A stretch of 64,000 bases of DNA. It comes from Parelaphostrongylus tenuis (taxonomy: Eukaryota; Nematoda; Chromadorea; Rhabditida; Metastrongylidae). The position numbers and the translations under genes were made by a program. Location of the stretch: contig JAHQIW010004024.1 in assembly GCA_019055375.1 (NCBI GenBank), forward strand, positions 1 to 64,000. The letters are read 5' to 3'. Below the pieces are notes generated by a model. It was not told the origin of the DNA, did not search any database, and saw nothing but the letters and a program-made list of their open reading frames with translations. Each line of letters starts with the position of its first letter. The first letter of the stretch is position 1. This document shows positions 22,086-32,213 of the stretch, piece by piece.

Positions 22086-24379
22086 AGGTGCTTTCATATC
22101 AGTGGCATTTTCAGGTGCGAAGAAGGTCCCGAAACATCACCTAATCAAAGTGGATTTCAAAAGCTTCTGAAGATACGATCAGGATGTTGTGGAGCAAATA
22201 GTGACGGTAAGGCTCTTGCATCTGTTTAGATAAATTTCTTGCTTGCAGAAATCTTATTGTCGTCATTTCTTTTTTTTCCTACGAATATATGCTTCACTTG
22301 AACCAATAGCTCATGCTGGTTGATTATAAAGAATTCCCAAAACAGACTATCGATTAACCTCTACACTGATTGGATAATTCCGTGAATTTTTTGTTCAGCA
22401 AACACGGCGTTGTTAATACATGTTTATTTCGTACGAAATAGTGCAACAGAGGTGGTGTCAGCGGCTAACGCTTCTGCAGTTTCTTCTCCTGAACCCAAAT
22501 TGACTTGCAGTCTACATAGATGAACACTTTCACAACCGAATAAGATAAAACCTAAACGAAAACGTAGAAGTATGATCGCTTTATAAAAAGGGTTTATCAA
22601 TTATCCACCGTATTTTGTTATTTACTAGTTCACTAGTCAATATGTAAACTAGCCGCAGCGAGTATTACGTGGACGAGGAATATGCTAGGTTATGGATGGT
22701 TATGAAAGGTTATAAGGTTATGGCTGCGAATATCAAAGTGCTCAATTATGTGTATTGCACGTAAATTTGGCTCTTACAGGCTCTAAAGTAGGGCAAACTG
22801 CCGAAACATTGATTTTTGATACAACGTCTATTGTACTTTTTTGTTCAAACTAAACGTGTTTTAACAACCTAGTGTTGCTAGATAAAATAGTCCGGAATTT
22901 TCATAAATCATTGCTTTTCGTTGCCTCACAAAGGTCTTCTTCACAATTATTCTATCGATCACATCACATCTTGCGTTCACTTCGTTTCCTCTCCATTATG
23001 GATGTCACTGGTTCAATTCGCTTAAAAATCTGAGCGCTCAAATCAGCCTATCCTAAAGCATCTTGACAAAAGTGGTACCAATAACGAAGCAATCAATTTT
23101 ACCGGTCTTGGAGCAAAAGAAGAGACTCCCCAAATTTTCGCAAAATATCTATTTTGAATAGCTGATAAACGGCGCGAGAATTCGAATAAGATTTAGAGGA
23201 GAACGACAGCCTCAATCGATAAGAAACAGGGTCCCATTTGCTCTCTCTTTATTCTCAATGAAGTAAACTTAACTAATGAAAGGTACAACGGTAGATTTTC
23301 AAAAAAGTAGAAAGAAGTGGTAATTCTGAGTTGCCAACTAATCCGCAACTGATTGAATGACCGTCTGAAAAACAGTCAACTGCACAATTTACCTTAGCAT
23401 TAGAGACGGCGATTGCACGAAATGTGGGATGGCATACATAATTTCTTGTAAGGCATGAGCGAACAAATGAGATGGCAAGCCTGGTAGACCACTCTGCATT
23501 CGTATAGAGGAACATCTAGTTGGAAACTCACAGCCAAAAAAAAAAATACTAAGCCAGGTTTGCATAATTAGTGAAAATATGACAGAAGTTTTTGATGAAA
23601 ACGTCGCAAAAGCCCAAAACACCCGTGCGAAAAAATCCTGAGGCTTTTGCATAAATACCAGGATTCCAAGAGTGAATCACAAAGGGAAGCGTCTTGTAAT
23701 CACGTGTAACCTCACATCATATCTCATAATAGTTTTTTTTGACTCCAGCCAAGCACATTCTTATTCGATGCAAGTCTCTCGGCGGTTTGCCTTCACCGCA
23801 TGAGTGGAAACTCGTAAACAATTTAACGGTGAGTGTTCAAAGTGAAGGAGTTTACTATGCAATCCGAATATCCGTCCGTTACGTTGTTCTGCCGAGTTGG
23901 GAGTGTCTAGCTAAGAAGAATGCAAATCTTTTTGACCTTCCTAGACTCTAGAGAAAGCGAAACCACCAAAACGTCGGCCGGTGTATTACTACTCTGGTGT
24001 ATTTTTGTATATAGAAAAAAAAACTAATATCAACAACCTCTCAATTGCTTAGTAAAGATTTTTTGAAATATTGAATCTACGGTGAGTTTAATAGGTGGTC
24101 CATTCCTGAAACTGAAACGGTGCAATAGATGATCCGTTTCTGAAAATGAAACGGTGTAGCCTACTGCTGCATCACTTGAAGGAGTAAAACACTAACTCGA
24201 TGCACACCTTTTCTTTGTTAGCCAACGAGGTTCAAGTTCATTTAAACACCTAACGTCATGGCAAATTCACCTTCTTCAGAGCTTTGAATGTTCAAGATGC
24301 CCACAATCCAGTCCACTAATACGGCAATGCATATTCCATATCAAAACAAAGGACAGGGATAAAGCTGTCGGTATTTATC
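22086..24379. other. No gene recognised; Penelope pseudo-LTR scraps
   Basis: Three short stretches resemble the pseudo-LTR motif of the Penelope-like element at 11911-12597: plus 22785-22822 (GGGCAAACTGCCGAAAC), plus 23945-23990 and minus 24265-24305 (CTCTGAAGAAGGTGAA). Each has lost part of the core. The minus frames 23273-23652 and the plus frame 23739-23951 are unrecognised. Confidence 0.5.
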
Positions 24380-24600
24380 CTCTGAGAGAAGCACCATGCA
24401 CTCGTCTTCAATTTTTAACATCGTTTAAGGTGGTTCAATGCATATATGCCTTTTACAATGATTCGCTGTAGCCTACTGTTGTATCACGTCAGTGCTGCTT
24501 GCCCTCCTAGACAAGTCTGAGGCCAGTCTGATGCTAATTCCGATCCTGGAGGTATACATGGTTTGGTGAGCCATGAGCGCGAGATCAAAGCAGCAGGGTA
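24380..24600 (-). mobile_element. tRNA-headed SINE-like repeat, copy 4
   Basis: Minus strand body of the same repeat family. The tRNA-like head is truncated at about 24595 next to a copy of the recurring 60-bp motif. Confidence 0.6.
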
Positions 24601-25872
24601 TTTTCAAAGTGCGACAATAGCTCAATAGAATGAGATTTAGCTTTCAAATGTCTACTAACACTTTTATGAAGACTTCTTGTCTATCGAGAGAGATCTTTCC
24701 TCAATTTTGGCCATCTGGCAGGAAATAGCCATTTTAAAACCTATGGAATGAAACGATATTCAGAGAAGACTCCTAGTCTTTGAACAACAAAAAAAATTTC
24801 TGTGAATTATACCCCGCAAAGAAAATTTCTTTGTAGGCATTGCCCACCAAAACACTTGTACTGGATGTTCTGATGACAAATACAAAATTATGGCAAATCA
24901 GTTCTCTAACAGAAAGCAAATGGCAGTTTTAAGCGCATTTCGTGCAATAAACTATTTGATACAAAAATACCCGGCTTCACTCTCAATCTTGCATCATCTT
25001 CCCTCGCATAAGTCCCAGGCGCCAAAAAGTCACTTCTTTCGAGAATTTTTGAAAATTTCTTACAGAATATTTCCACATCTTCATCATAAAGGTATTTTCC
25101 AGGTTCTAAAAGCTGGTGTTAGCTACCACTTCACAAATTCATTGCTCTATTTTCGTCCCGCTACCTAATTTTTTGTAATTTTCGTTGTCCAGGCATATTA
25201 ACGCAATTTATACTGCTTTCTATTACATGGAAGCAATAACATACAAAATGGAGTGCAATAACAAAATGATTGCTGAGTTTGTGTCACGTTCACCAATGAT
25301 ATTAAACAACGGGTGCTTTTTTATTTGACTTTGCCTCTCTTTGACTCACTCTCTTTCTTTACCTTTACCATTTTACAGGCGATCATTTGTGCTTTAAAAA
25401 CTTTTATTCCAGTCGAAGTAAGAATATAATGATTGAGATCGGATTCATTACGACTTTTTTCTCTGATTTATATTCCTTTCCTCATAAAAGTTAAGATATT
25501 TAGAAAAAGGAAAATATTGAGAATTCCACCTAACTTCTTGGTCTTTTTGGTTGGCGACATATCTTAACTAGTTAGCGCGGTTTTCATTGATTCCATCGCT
25601 GTGATGTTCTAAGCAGTCGATGATCCAATGACCTCAAATCAAAAATCTTTCTGCCCATATCGTCAGCGATAGCGTGTGCAAGGTTTGAGACCAATTTACC
25701 GTCGGCTGAGCCATTTCTTGCAATCTGGAGGCTAGAAGTAGGTTTGCTAGAGATGTGCCCTGCACCATAAGCAATCACAGCCATTGTGGATAGAAAAATT
25801 TGATGTCGAAGACAGTTCCTGAATAGATCCTTTCATTATTATTTGAGCCAACATGTCATGTGGTCTGGTAAA

Positions 25873-25934
25873 GGCTCTTGTACAGCCCGAGACACGTGTT
25901 TCGTCCTTACAGACTCATCAGCCGGGCAGAACCC
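25873..25934 (-). ncRNA. Hammerhead ribozyme, complete (minus copy)
   Basis: Identical in its core to 26234-26295. Minus strand: GGUUCU-GCCCGG, CUGAUGA, stem II GUCU-GUAA-GGAC, GAAA, stem III ACA-CG-UGU, C17, then UCGGGC-UGUACA-AGAGCC. Stem I is 6 bp plus, across a one-sided internal loop, a further 6 bp. Predicted cut on the minus transcript between plus positions 25891 and 25890. Confidence 0.9.
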
Positions 25935-26233
25935 GTCGTCTGTCGATCTTTTCATCTTTTCATAGTCAGTTCTCTCGGGAGCGTCACTCTCCTTATATAT
26001 AGTTATCGATGACCTACGCTTTACACTCTTTGTCAGGTGAAACATTCACCTAACACGGAGTGTTTTCGCACTCGATTGCTAGCTGGCTGGTATTTTATCA
26101 TATTATACCTTTTCTTCGAGTGCTTTATTAAGACCACGCTCGAATTTCAATAGATCCTTTCATTGTTATTTGAGCCAACATGTCATGTGGTCTGGTAAAG
26201 AGAGAACTGACTATGAAAAGATCAACAGACGAC

Positions 26234-26295
26234 GGGTTCTGCCCGGCTGATGAGTCTGTAAGGACGAAACACGTGTCTCGGGCTGTACAAGAGCC
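26234..26295 (+). ncRNA. Hammerhead ribozyme, complete (plus copy)
   Basis: CUGAUGA at 26247-26253, stem II at 26254-26265 closed by a GUAA tetraloop, GAAA at 26266-26269, stem III from A26269, C26270 and A26271 pairing with U26274, G26275 and U26276, and C17 at 26277. Stem I pairs GCCCGG (26241-26246) with UCGGGC (26278-26283) with one G-U pair, then after the internal loop UGUACA pairs GGUUCU with AGAGCC. Every invariant position is present. The predicted cut is after 26277. An internal loop in stem I opposite loop II is the arrangement known to give fast natural hammerheads. Confidence 0.92.
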
Positions 26296-27390
26296 TTTAC
26301 CAGACCACATGACATGTTGGCTCAAATAATAATGAAAGGATCTATTGAAATTCGAGCGTGGTCTTAATAAAGTACTCGAAGGAAGAGTTCCTGAATAGTC
26401 GTTTAACTGAATGATTCATGGGCCAGTTTAAGACGTATGAGATATAAGTATGAGAAATATCACCGAAGAATGCTCTACTATGATTATTTCACTACCGACA
26501 GCTACACAGCGGAATGTCGACATGAAAAAAAACTCTCCTCGACTGACAGCAGCAAGCACATGCCTGGCGCACTCCACTTATCCGCCCTCTATCTCTGGGG
26601 TCTCTGCTTCTCTACCGCCGCTTACGGCTTGGTATCGCAGACCCGCCCCGCCCATCATATTTGAGCGCACCACTTCATTCCTCCAACCTCTTCATTGCCG
26701 ACACAAGCCTGAAGTTCGACCTCTGCTTGTGGGGTGCTCTTCGCTCTTCGTATTGCCCAATCGGACCTAGACATCAGGTGGCTGAAGGACATTCTAGCAC
26801 CGTATCATCAAGGTTTGTCTGTATCTTAGGATTCTATTTGAATGTTCACTAACTTTTTGGACGGCTAAAAAAATTTTCCTATTTGATGCTCTATTCGTCC
26901 AATACAAACTTTTTGGATCAGGCTGACGACTCTGCAAGTATTTCCTATCAAAGGGACTGTAATTTTCAATCTGGGTTCATTGCTATTTAAGTTTTTAGTG
27001 TGTCAGTCAAACCCCTCCTAAGCATGGGACACAGTGCGGGGAGGGTACCTAAAATATGCAACATGTCGCGACAGCCTTACTCCTGCGTTATGGTGTTTGC
27101 TCAGGCCGTACGCAGTCACAGTGTGTACCCAAAACTGCACTGGATGGGATCAAAATATAATCCGTGGAAAACTGTGTTGGAGTAGCTCTCTATTCGGCTG
27201 TATCTTGAGACCTCGCTGGAAAAAATTTCCAATCTGATAAGCTTCTCAGAACCGATTTCAATTAACCTCGGCATAGTAGGAATATATTAGTAGTATTACT
27301 GTTCATCAGTTCAGTAAACTGGTGAACAGAAATACTACTAATCTAAGACTATTCTGTGTCTCTCATGAGGTTTGTTATGGCATTTACGAA

Positions 27391-27433
27391 GTGCTATTGA
27401 TGAGGCTGAATTTCGGAAACACGTATTTGGCAC
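27391..27433 (+). ncRNA. Decayed hammerhead in left palindrome arm
   Basis: GUGCUA and UGGCAC still pair (one G-U). The core is UUGAUGA, stem II is broken, and the GAAA block is shifted. Predicted inactive. Confidence 0.55.
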
Positions 27434-27984
27434 TGTAGAAGTGTCGTAACAGGCCTCACAAAAGTCTCAAAATATGTTATCCCAATATGTGTTAGAGTAA
27501 TAAGTACACAAAATTTGGTCCCAGTTTTTTAACACGATGCCGGTGAAGCATTGTGTACATTGCATGCATAAGAGCTGCAGGCTGGAGTGGAGGAAGCGTA
27601 ACATGCGAACTGCCTTTCAAAGTGTGATCCTCTTTTTTTGACAAAGGAGTGCTCTGCCATACTTTTGTAACTGTCATAAAACATCCAGTACAAGTGTTTT
27701 GGTGGAATATGATCACGAGAAAAATGTTCTCTGCACGGTCCTATTCGTGGAAAAACTTTTTACTTTTCAAATACTGACAATCTTCTCTAAATGCAATTTC
27801 ATCCGGTACTTTTCCGTTTTCCCGACTTTGTTTGAGGCCTTCGGTAATAACGTATTTTTTGCTCTTGTGAAACGATTTGATATGTTTGATTGACAGACAC
27901 ATGATAAAGTAGAAGCCACAAAATAAACTTTTTACGAGGCCAGAAATCCCCTATTGCATCGAAGAGTGATCTTAGAAAAAACAT

Positions 27985-28488
27985 TTATTCCAGTCGATGA
28001 CTGTGCTGTAGTTCACGGCGGGATTTTCTTGCACTATGTAATAGACGTTGCTTCACCAGTCCAACTGAGGATATAACGAAAAGAAGTGACGAAGCGAAGA
28101 TAAGGGTCTTCGAACCAATTTTCGACTCTAATATTGGCCCTATCGGCACACCGACGCCTGTAATATCCCCAAGCAATTCCTGAACAGAATTGAAACTTCA
28201 TTCGATGTTCTTTCTTCCACAGACGTTCGAATTCTAGTACGCCGCTTTTTTGCGAGCCCGACAGCAGCTTTTGCAGTGACTGGCGAAGTGAAAGTGTTCC
28301 TGAATAAGTGAACCTAGTGAAAAGCAGAAGATAGCTGAAAGGCAGTTGACTTGCACAACGAAGTCATTATTGAATGTCGCGAATGTTGAGGTGATGATGG
28401 CTCGTTGGCCTAGTGCCCATGTAACGAAATCCTGTCCACATACCGACAATGCGTGGTGACCTAGTGCCATTGTCGCAATGCGCGACAT
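27985..28488 (-). other. Unrecognised minus-strand frames in palindrome centre
   Basis: Two minus frames, 28488-28234 and 28176-27985, are separated by a stretch that ends in TTCTGTTCAG, a plausible nematode splice acceptor. The second contains one hydrophobic stretch (TLIFASSLLFVISSVGLV). The reading phases do not join cleanly at the obvious GT, so a two-exon gene is not established. No family recognised. Confidence 0.2.
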
Positions 28489-29440
28489 CTAATTTTCACT
28501 TGCCTGCTACAGCTCACTAAGAAGTCCATTTGGAAAACAGACGATCACTATAATTGACAGAATTCAGACTAGACTATCGAATTATTACTAAAGTCAGGAA
28601 AATGCTCCGTGCAGCGAAGTGCGCCAAAACGCCACAGGTGCGAAACATAATTTTATTTTGGCTGTTAAGGTGCACTTAAAAGATTTTTTTCAGAACACGT
28701 ATATATCGTTGGAATCGTTCAGATTTGAGCTATTGAATAAGCTACACAGTCACATAAAGATTAAGGAAACGCCATGCTTTTATAGCGGTGCGAATAACAG
28801 TAATGATTAAAATGTGTGAAACCCAATCTTCTTTCGAGCATTAAGGAGCTGTAAAAAGTCCCTGCTAGAAACTAAGGACACTGTTGCAATTGGTGAGATT
28901 TGCTTTATCTAGCGATTAACATTTCATAGCAAAAGAATTCTATCTGGCGAGAAATGCGTGAATGTGTAGCAAATTTTATTTTCAGAGTTACAGGGCCAAA
29001 TCAAGCTATTTGAATTATAAAATGAACCATCCAAATATACTCGATTTGAGCTGTTGAACATATGAAACCCTTTCACAAAAGCAAAAAATATGTTGTTACC
29101 GAAGGCCTCAAGCAATGTCGGGAAAGCGGAAAATTACCGAATAAAATTGCATTTAGAGAAGATTGCCAGTATTTGAACAGTAAAAAGTTTTTCCACGAAT
29201 AGGACCGTGCAGAGAACATTTTTCTCGTGATCATATTCCACCAAAACACTAGTACTGGATGTGCTTGTGACAGTTACAAAAGTATGGCAGAGCACGCCTC
29301 TGCTAAAAAAGAGGATCACATTTTGAAATGCAGTTCGCATGTTACGCTTCCTCCTTTTTAGCCTGCAGCTTTTTATGCATGCAATGTACACAACACTTTA
29401 CCGTCGTCGTGTTAAAAAACTGGGACCAAATTTTGTGTAC

Positions 29441-29492
29441 ACGTGTTTCGGCCATTCAGTCTCATCAATAGCACTTTGTAAATGCCATAACA
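29441..29492 (-). ncRNA. Truncated hammerhead in right palindrome arm
   Basis: Minus strand keeps GUGCUA, UUGAUGA, a stem-II-like block, GAAA and the ACAC-GUGU stem III. It then runs into ACACAAAAUUU, so the return strand of stem I is deleted. Predicted inactive. Confidence 0.55.
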
Positions 29493-29699
29493 AACCTCAT
29501 GAGAGACACTGAATAGTCTTAGATTAGTAGTATTTCTGTTCACCAGTTTGCTGAACTGCTGAACAGTAATACTATTGATATATTCCTACTATGCCGAGAT
29601 TAATTGAAATCGGTTCTGAGAAGTTTATGAGATTACAAATTTTTTCCAGTGAGGTCTCAAAATACAGCCGAATAGAACAGCGTTTTACTGATCGTCCCA

Positions 29700-31320
29700 G
29701 TCTGGCTAACCTAAATATTGTAAAGAGATATGCTCAATCACTGCTCTTCGACGTTCGTAAATAAGAAAAATTCAATTAAGCGATAAAGGAGGAAAGTGAG
29801 ACAAAATACTAGAAATATCGGGACTTGCATAGCAAAAAAAAAAACTGTGATGCTGGTCAAATAATTGAAGTTTTCATTTAAACTCTCATATAATCACTTA
29901 TTCTACACTACAGTCATATCGGCGACTCGTAACGGCTTCTACTAATGAACATGCGGACGAATTTAGGCGTTCTACGCTGTTTCTTTTATTTAAATATTCT
30001 TAAGGTAATTTTCTTTACCTGGATCAATTTTTAGCTCTTCAAAAGGCTTCGCGGTGACGACGTGCAGACATTTTTGAAGGCTCTGTCAGTAGTTCGAAAT
30101 TTCCTAGTCCGCCATCTACTTGCAAAGAACATTATCCGTCGCTTAGACTGAAATGTTTCACCCAAGAAGGCTGAAATCTCTGCAGAATATGGTGAAGCTT
30201 CAAATTTAAAAGTTGTGAGGGAAAGAAAGTATCCCTAAAAAGTATTTTGGGAAAAAGATTTTGTCACGTCTGAAGATGAAGGATTAAGTCCTGCTCGATC
30301 GCTTGTTGGCAAACAATAAAGATGAGGAAGTCGGTGACGAAGCCGATAACTGCATGGTAAGCAATCCACTCGTCACGACTGCGTTCTCTGATGATAGTAG
30401 CTCACACGGCGAAGTACAATATGCAACGGAAAATGAAGAGAACGTTCGTGAGTGGTCAAAAAAGTACCGTCTCAGAATGTTACACTTTAATGAGCGACAC
30501 GGTATACAAGACGACGTTGCTCACGTGCCAAGTGTCATTCGCCGTCTATGAAAAATTCATTATCGATCATTGGGACTATATTGCAGAGCGGACAAATCTG
30601 TGGCAATCAGAACAAAGATGGATGGAGAAAGGCGAACGTCGAAGAAATGAAATTTCCCTCGCTTTGTGCATTCAAACGAGTGTTGTCCAACTGCCACATC
30701 TAAGGCATTACCGAAACGTTACTCCGATTTACTTGAAAAAATATCTGCTTGAGGAGAAAATGTATTTCGCCACTATAACCCCCGCATAGGGCACGTATAC
30801 GGGTTGACGCTGTTGAAAATGTGAGATGAAGAAAGATACACCTAAGAAGTGGTGATGTATGTAGGTATACGCAGAACTCATTGACCAGTCGAACGTCTCA
30901 TAAATGGACAACATACTACATGAAGAAAGACACCTCCTCGCTAATGACTGGTGCACCACCGTCTTCCTACTTGAGATTTCACTACAAGGAAAATAGTCAA
31001 GCTGGAGAGAATGCTAGAAGGACATCTACTAGATACAGTCAATGTCAGAAGCCTGTTTCTTTGAATTATTTCAGTACGTTTATGAAAAATATGACCTTCG
31101 CAAGCCACTTAGAGATTCGAAGTCATTGTCTCTACGAGGTTGATCAAAAAGTTCCTCAGCACTCGCAAGGAATTAAAATGTTATGTTTGTTCCACACACT
31201 ATCGGTTATTGTAAATTCATGGGAATATCACAGCATAGCATACCTTTTATCACGAGTGCTTCTTTGACACCATGTCAACCACGTGATTTTTACAAAGTGG
31301 TAAAAACGATTTAAAAGTAA
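29700..31320 (+). other. Possible coding remnant, unrecognised
   Basis: Overlapping plus frames at 30303-30551 and 30391-30789 are longer than the local background and could be one protein broken by a frame change near 30550. The first is acidic (DEEVGDEADN), the second has a charged segment (EQRWMEKGERRRNEI). A further frame is at 30881-31267. I recognise no domain. It may be a degraded transposase or an exon. Confidence 0.25.
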
Positions 31321-31324
31321 GGAT

Positions 31325-31665
31325 CTCAGTCTCGTTCTCCGTCGAAAGCGCGCTCTATTTCAGTAAGACAGTGCTAAACTTCACACCTCGGATAAGACTA
31401 AGGGAAATGTTGGTGGTTTGGAAGAAGACGAGGAAAAAGCTGATGACTTGAAAGGAGACGAAGTTTTCAAGCACCCAGTCTAGAGTCCAAATGTTACGTC
31501 GTTCGATTACGGTCCAGCTCCGCTCAGTAGGACTTTGACAACGTTGACGAGGCACGTTAGAAGTTTTTTGATCCAAAGCCCAAAAAATGACGATTTCGAG
31601 TAGATCCGAAAGCTTACAGATCGCTGGCAGAAGAGCGTGGATAGTGATTGTTATTGTTTCGAAAA
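31325..31665 (+). pseudogene. Mariner transposase C-terminal remnant
   Basis: Near its end the plus frame reads IRKLTDRWQKSVDSD, matching the conserved LxxRWxKxVxxxGxY end of mariner-family transposases. It parallels the clearer copy at 32870-33225 over about 300 bp, including the GAAAGCGCG start. It is full of stops. Confidence 0.55.
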
Positions 31666-32213
31666 ATAATTACTGCTGTTTTTGATTGAATTTATCTATA
31701 AGTTTCAAAATTTCGGCGGGTGTTTGGAAACTTTTTTCTTAACTCCATATATTGACTGCTAATTGCTTGGAAACGTACCAACTGTTCATTATGTAAAAGC
31801 ACAACTTCTATTCAGCAACAGTAAATTGTTGACCGATGGGAATTGTTTCGGCTGTTTTCTGTTAAATAGATATTTTAGGCAAGTTTATCATTGGGATGTT
31901 GTAGAAATTTAGCTCAACAATATTTATTATTTTCAAAATACTACTCTACACAGATGTGAACATGCTCTTTTACTTCTATTCCATTCCCTTACATATAATT
32001 CTTCGTTCTTACAGCCCAGCATTATACTAGAAGAGTCTTCATAAGAGTTTTTTGTTAAGGCTCGGCACTGCAGATTATATGTTTCTGAGTTACAGTTTTG
32101 TAACATCGACGATAAAAATATATTCTTTTTCTTAGAAGTAGAGATCCATCGCTCAAAAGTCATAGTTTCATAGCGCATGAGCATTCTATGTACTCGAAAT
32201 GTCCTTAAGTTAG

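Larger units (their letters stand above)
25827..26385. mobile_element. Foldback element with two opposed complete hammerheads, 13-bp target duplication
   Basis: The 559-bp insert is flanked by AGTTCCTGAATAG at 25814-25826 and 26386-26398. The unoccupied site is present in repeat A copy 4 at 63525-63537. Reading the minus strand from 26213 to 25827 gives a monomer of about 340 bp with the tail box (GACATGTTGGCTCAAA) at both ends: a partial tandem unit with one hammerhead. The right part, 26214-26385, is an inverted half unit with a second hammerhead on the plus strand. A TATATATA-like patch at about 25995 lies upstream of the minus-strand ribozyme. There is no open frame. Family relatives, all decayed, are at 43840-44104, 50235-50565 and 57500-57850. 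Confidence 0.85.
24620..27190 (+). repeat. Long repeat A, copy 3
   Basis: Matches 62330-64000 closely from 24640 onward and matches the cores of copies 1 and 2 from about 25645. It is interrupted at 25827-26385 by a ribozyme-bearing element. Frames such as 24890-25168 do not persist in the sister copy. Confidence 0.75.
27190..29678. repeat. Large palindrome: repeat A end in inverted duplicate
   Basis: The left arm, about 27190-27890, is mirrored by 29050-29678, roughly 640-700 bp per arm, with a unique centre of about 1.15 kb. The left arm is the 3' part of repeat A copy 3 including its hammerhead position. Arm divergence is visible, with small indels. The origin may be a foldback element or an inverted duplication of A. 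No transposase is recognised in the centre. Confidence 0.75.

Noticed and set aside
24860..24875. CTGATGA as another hammerhead core
   Set aside because: No GAAA box, stem II or stem I partner within reach; the same holds for 62577, 37545 and 45485.
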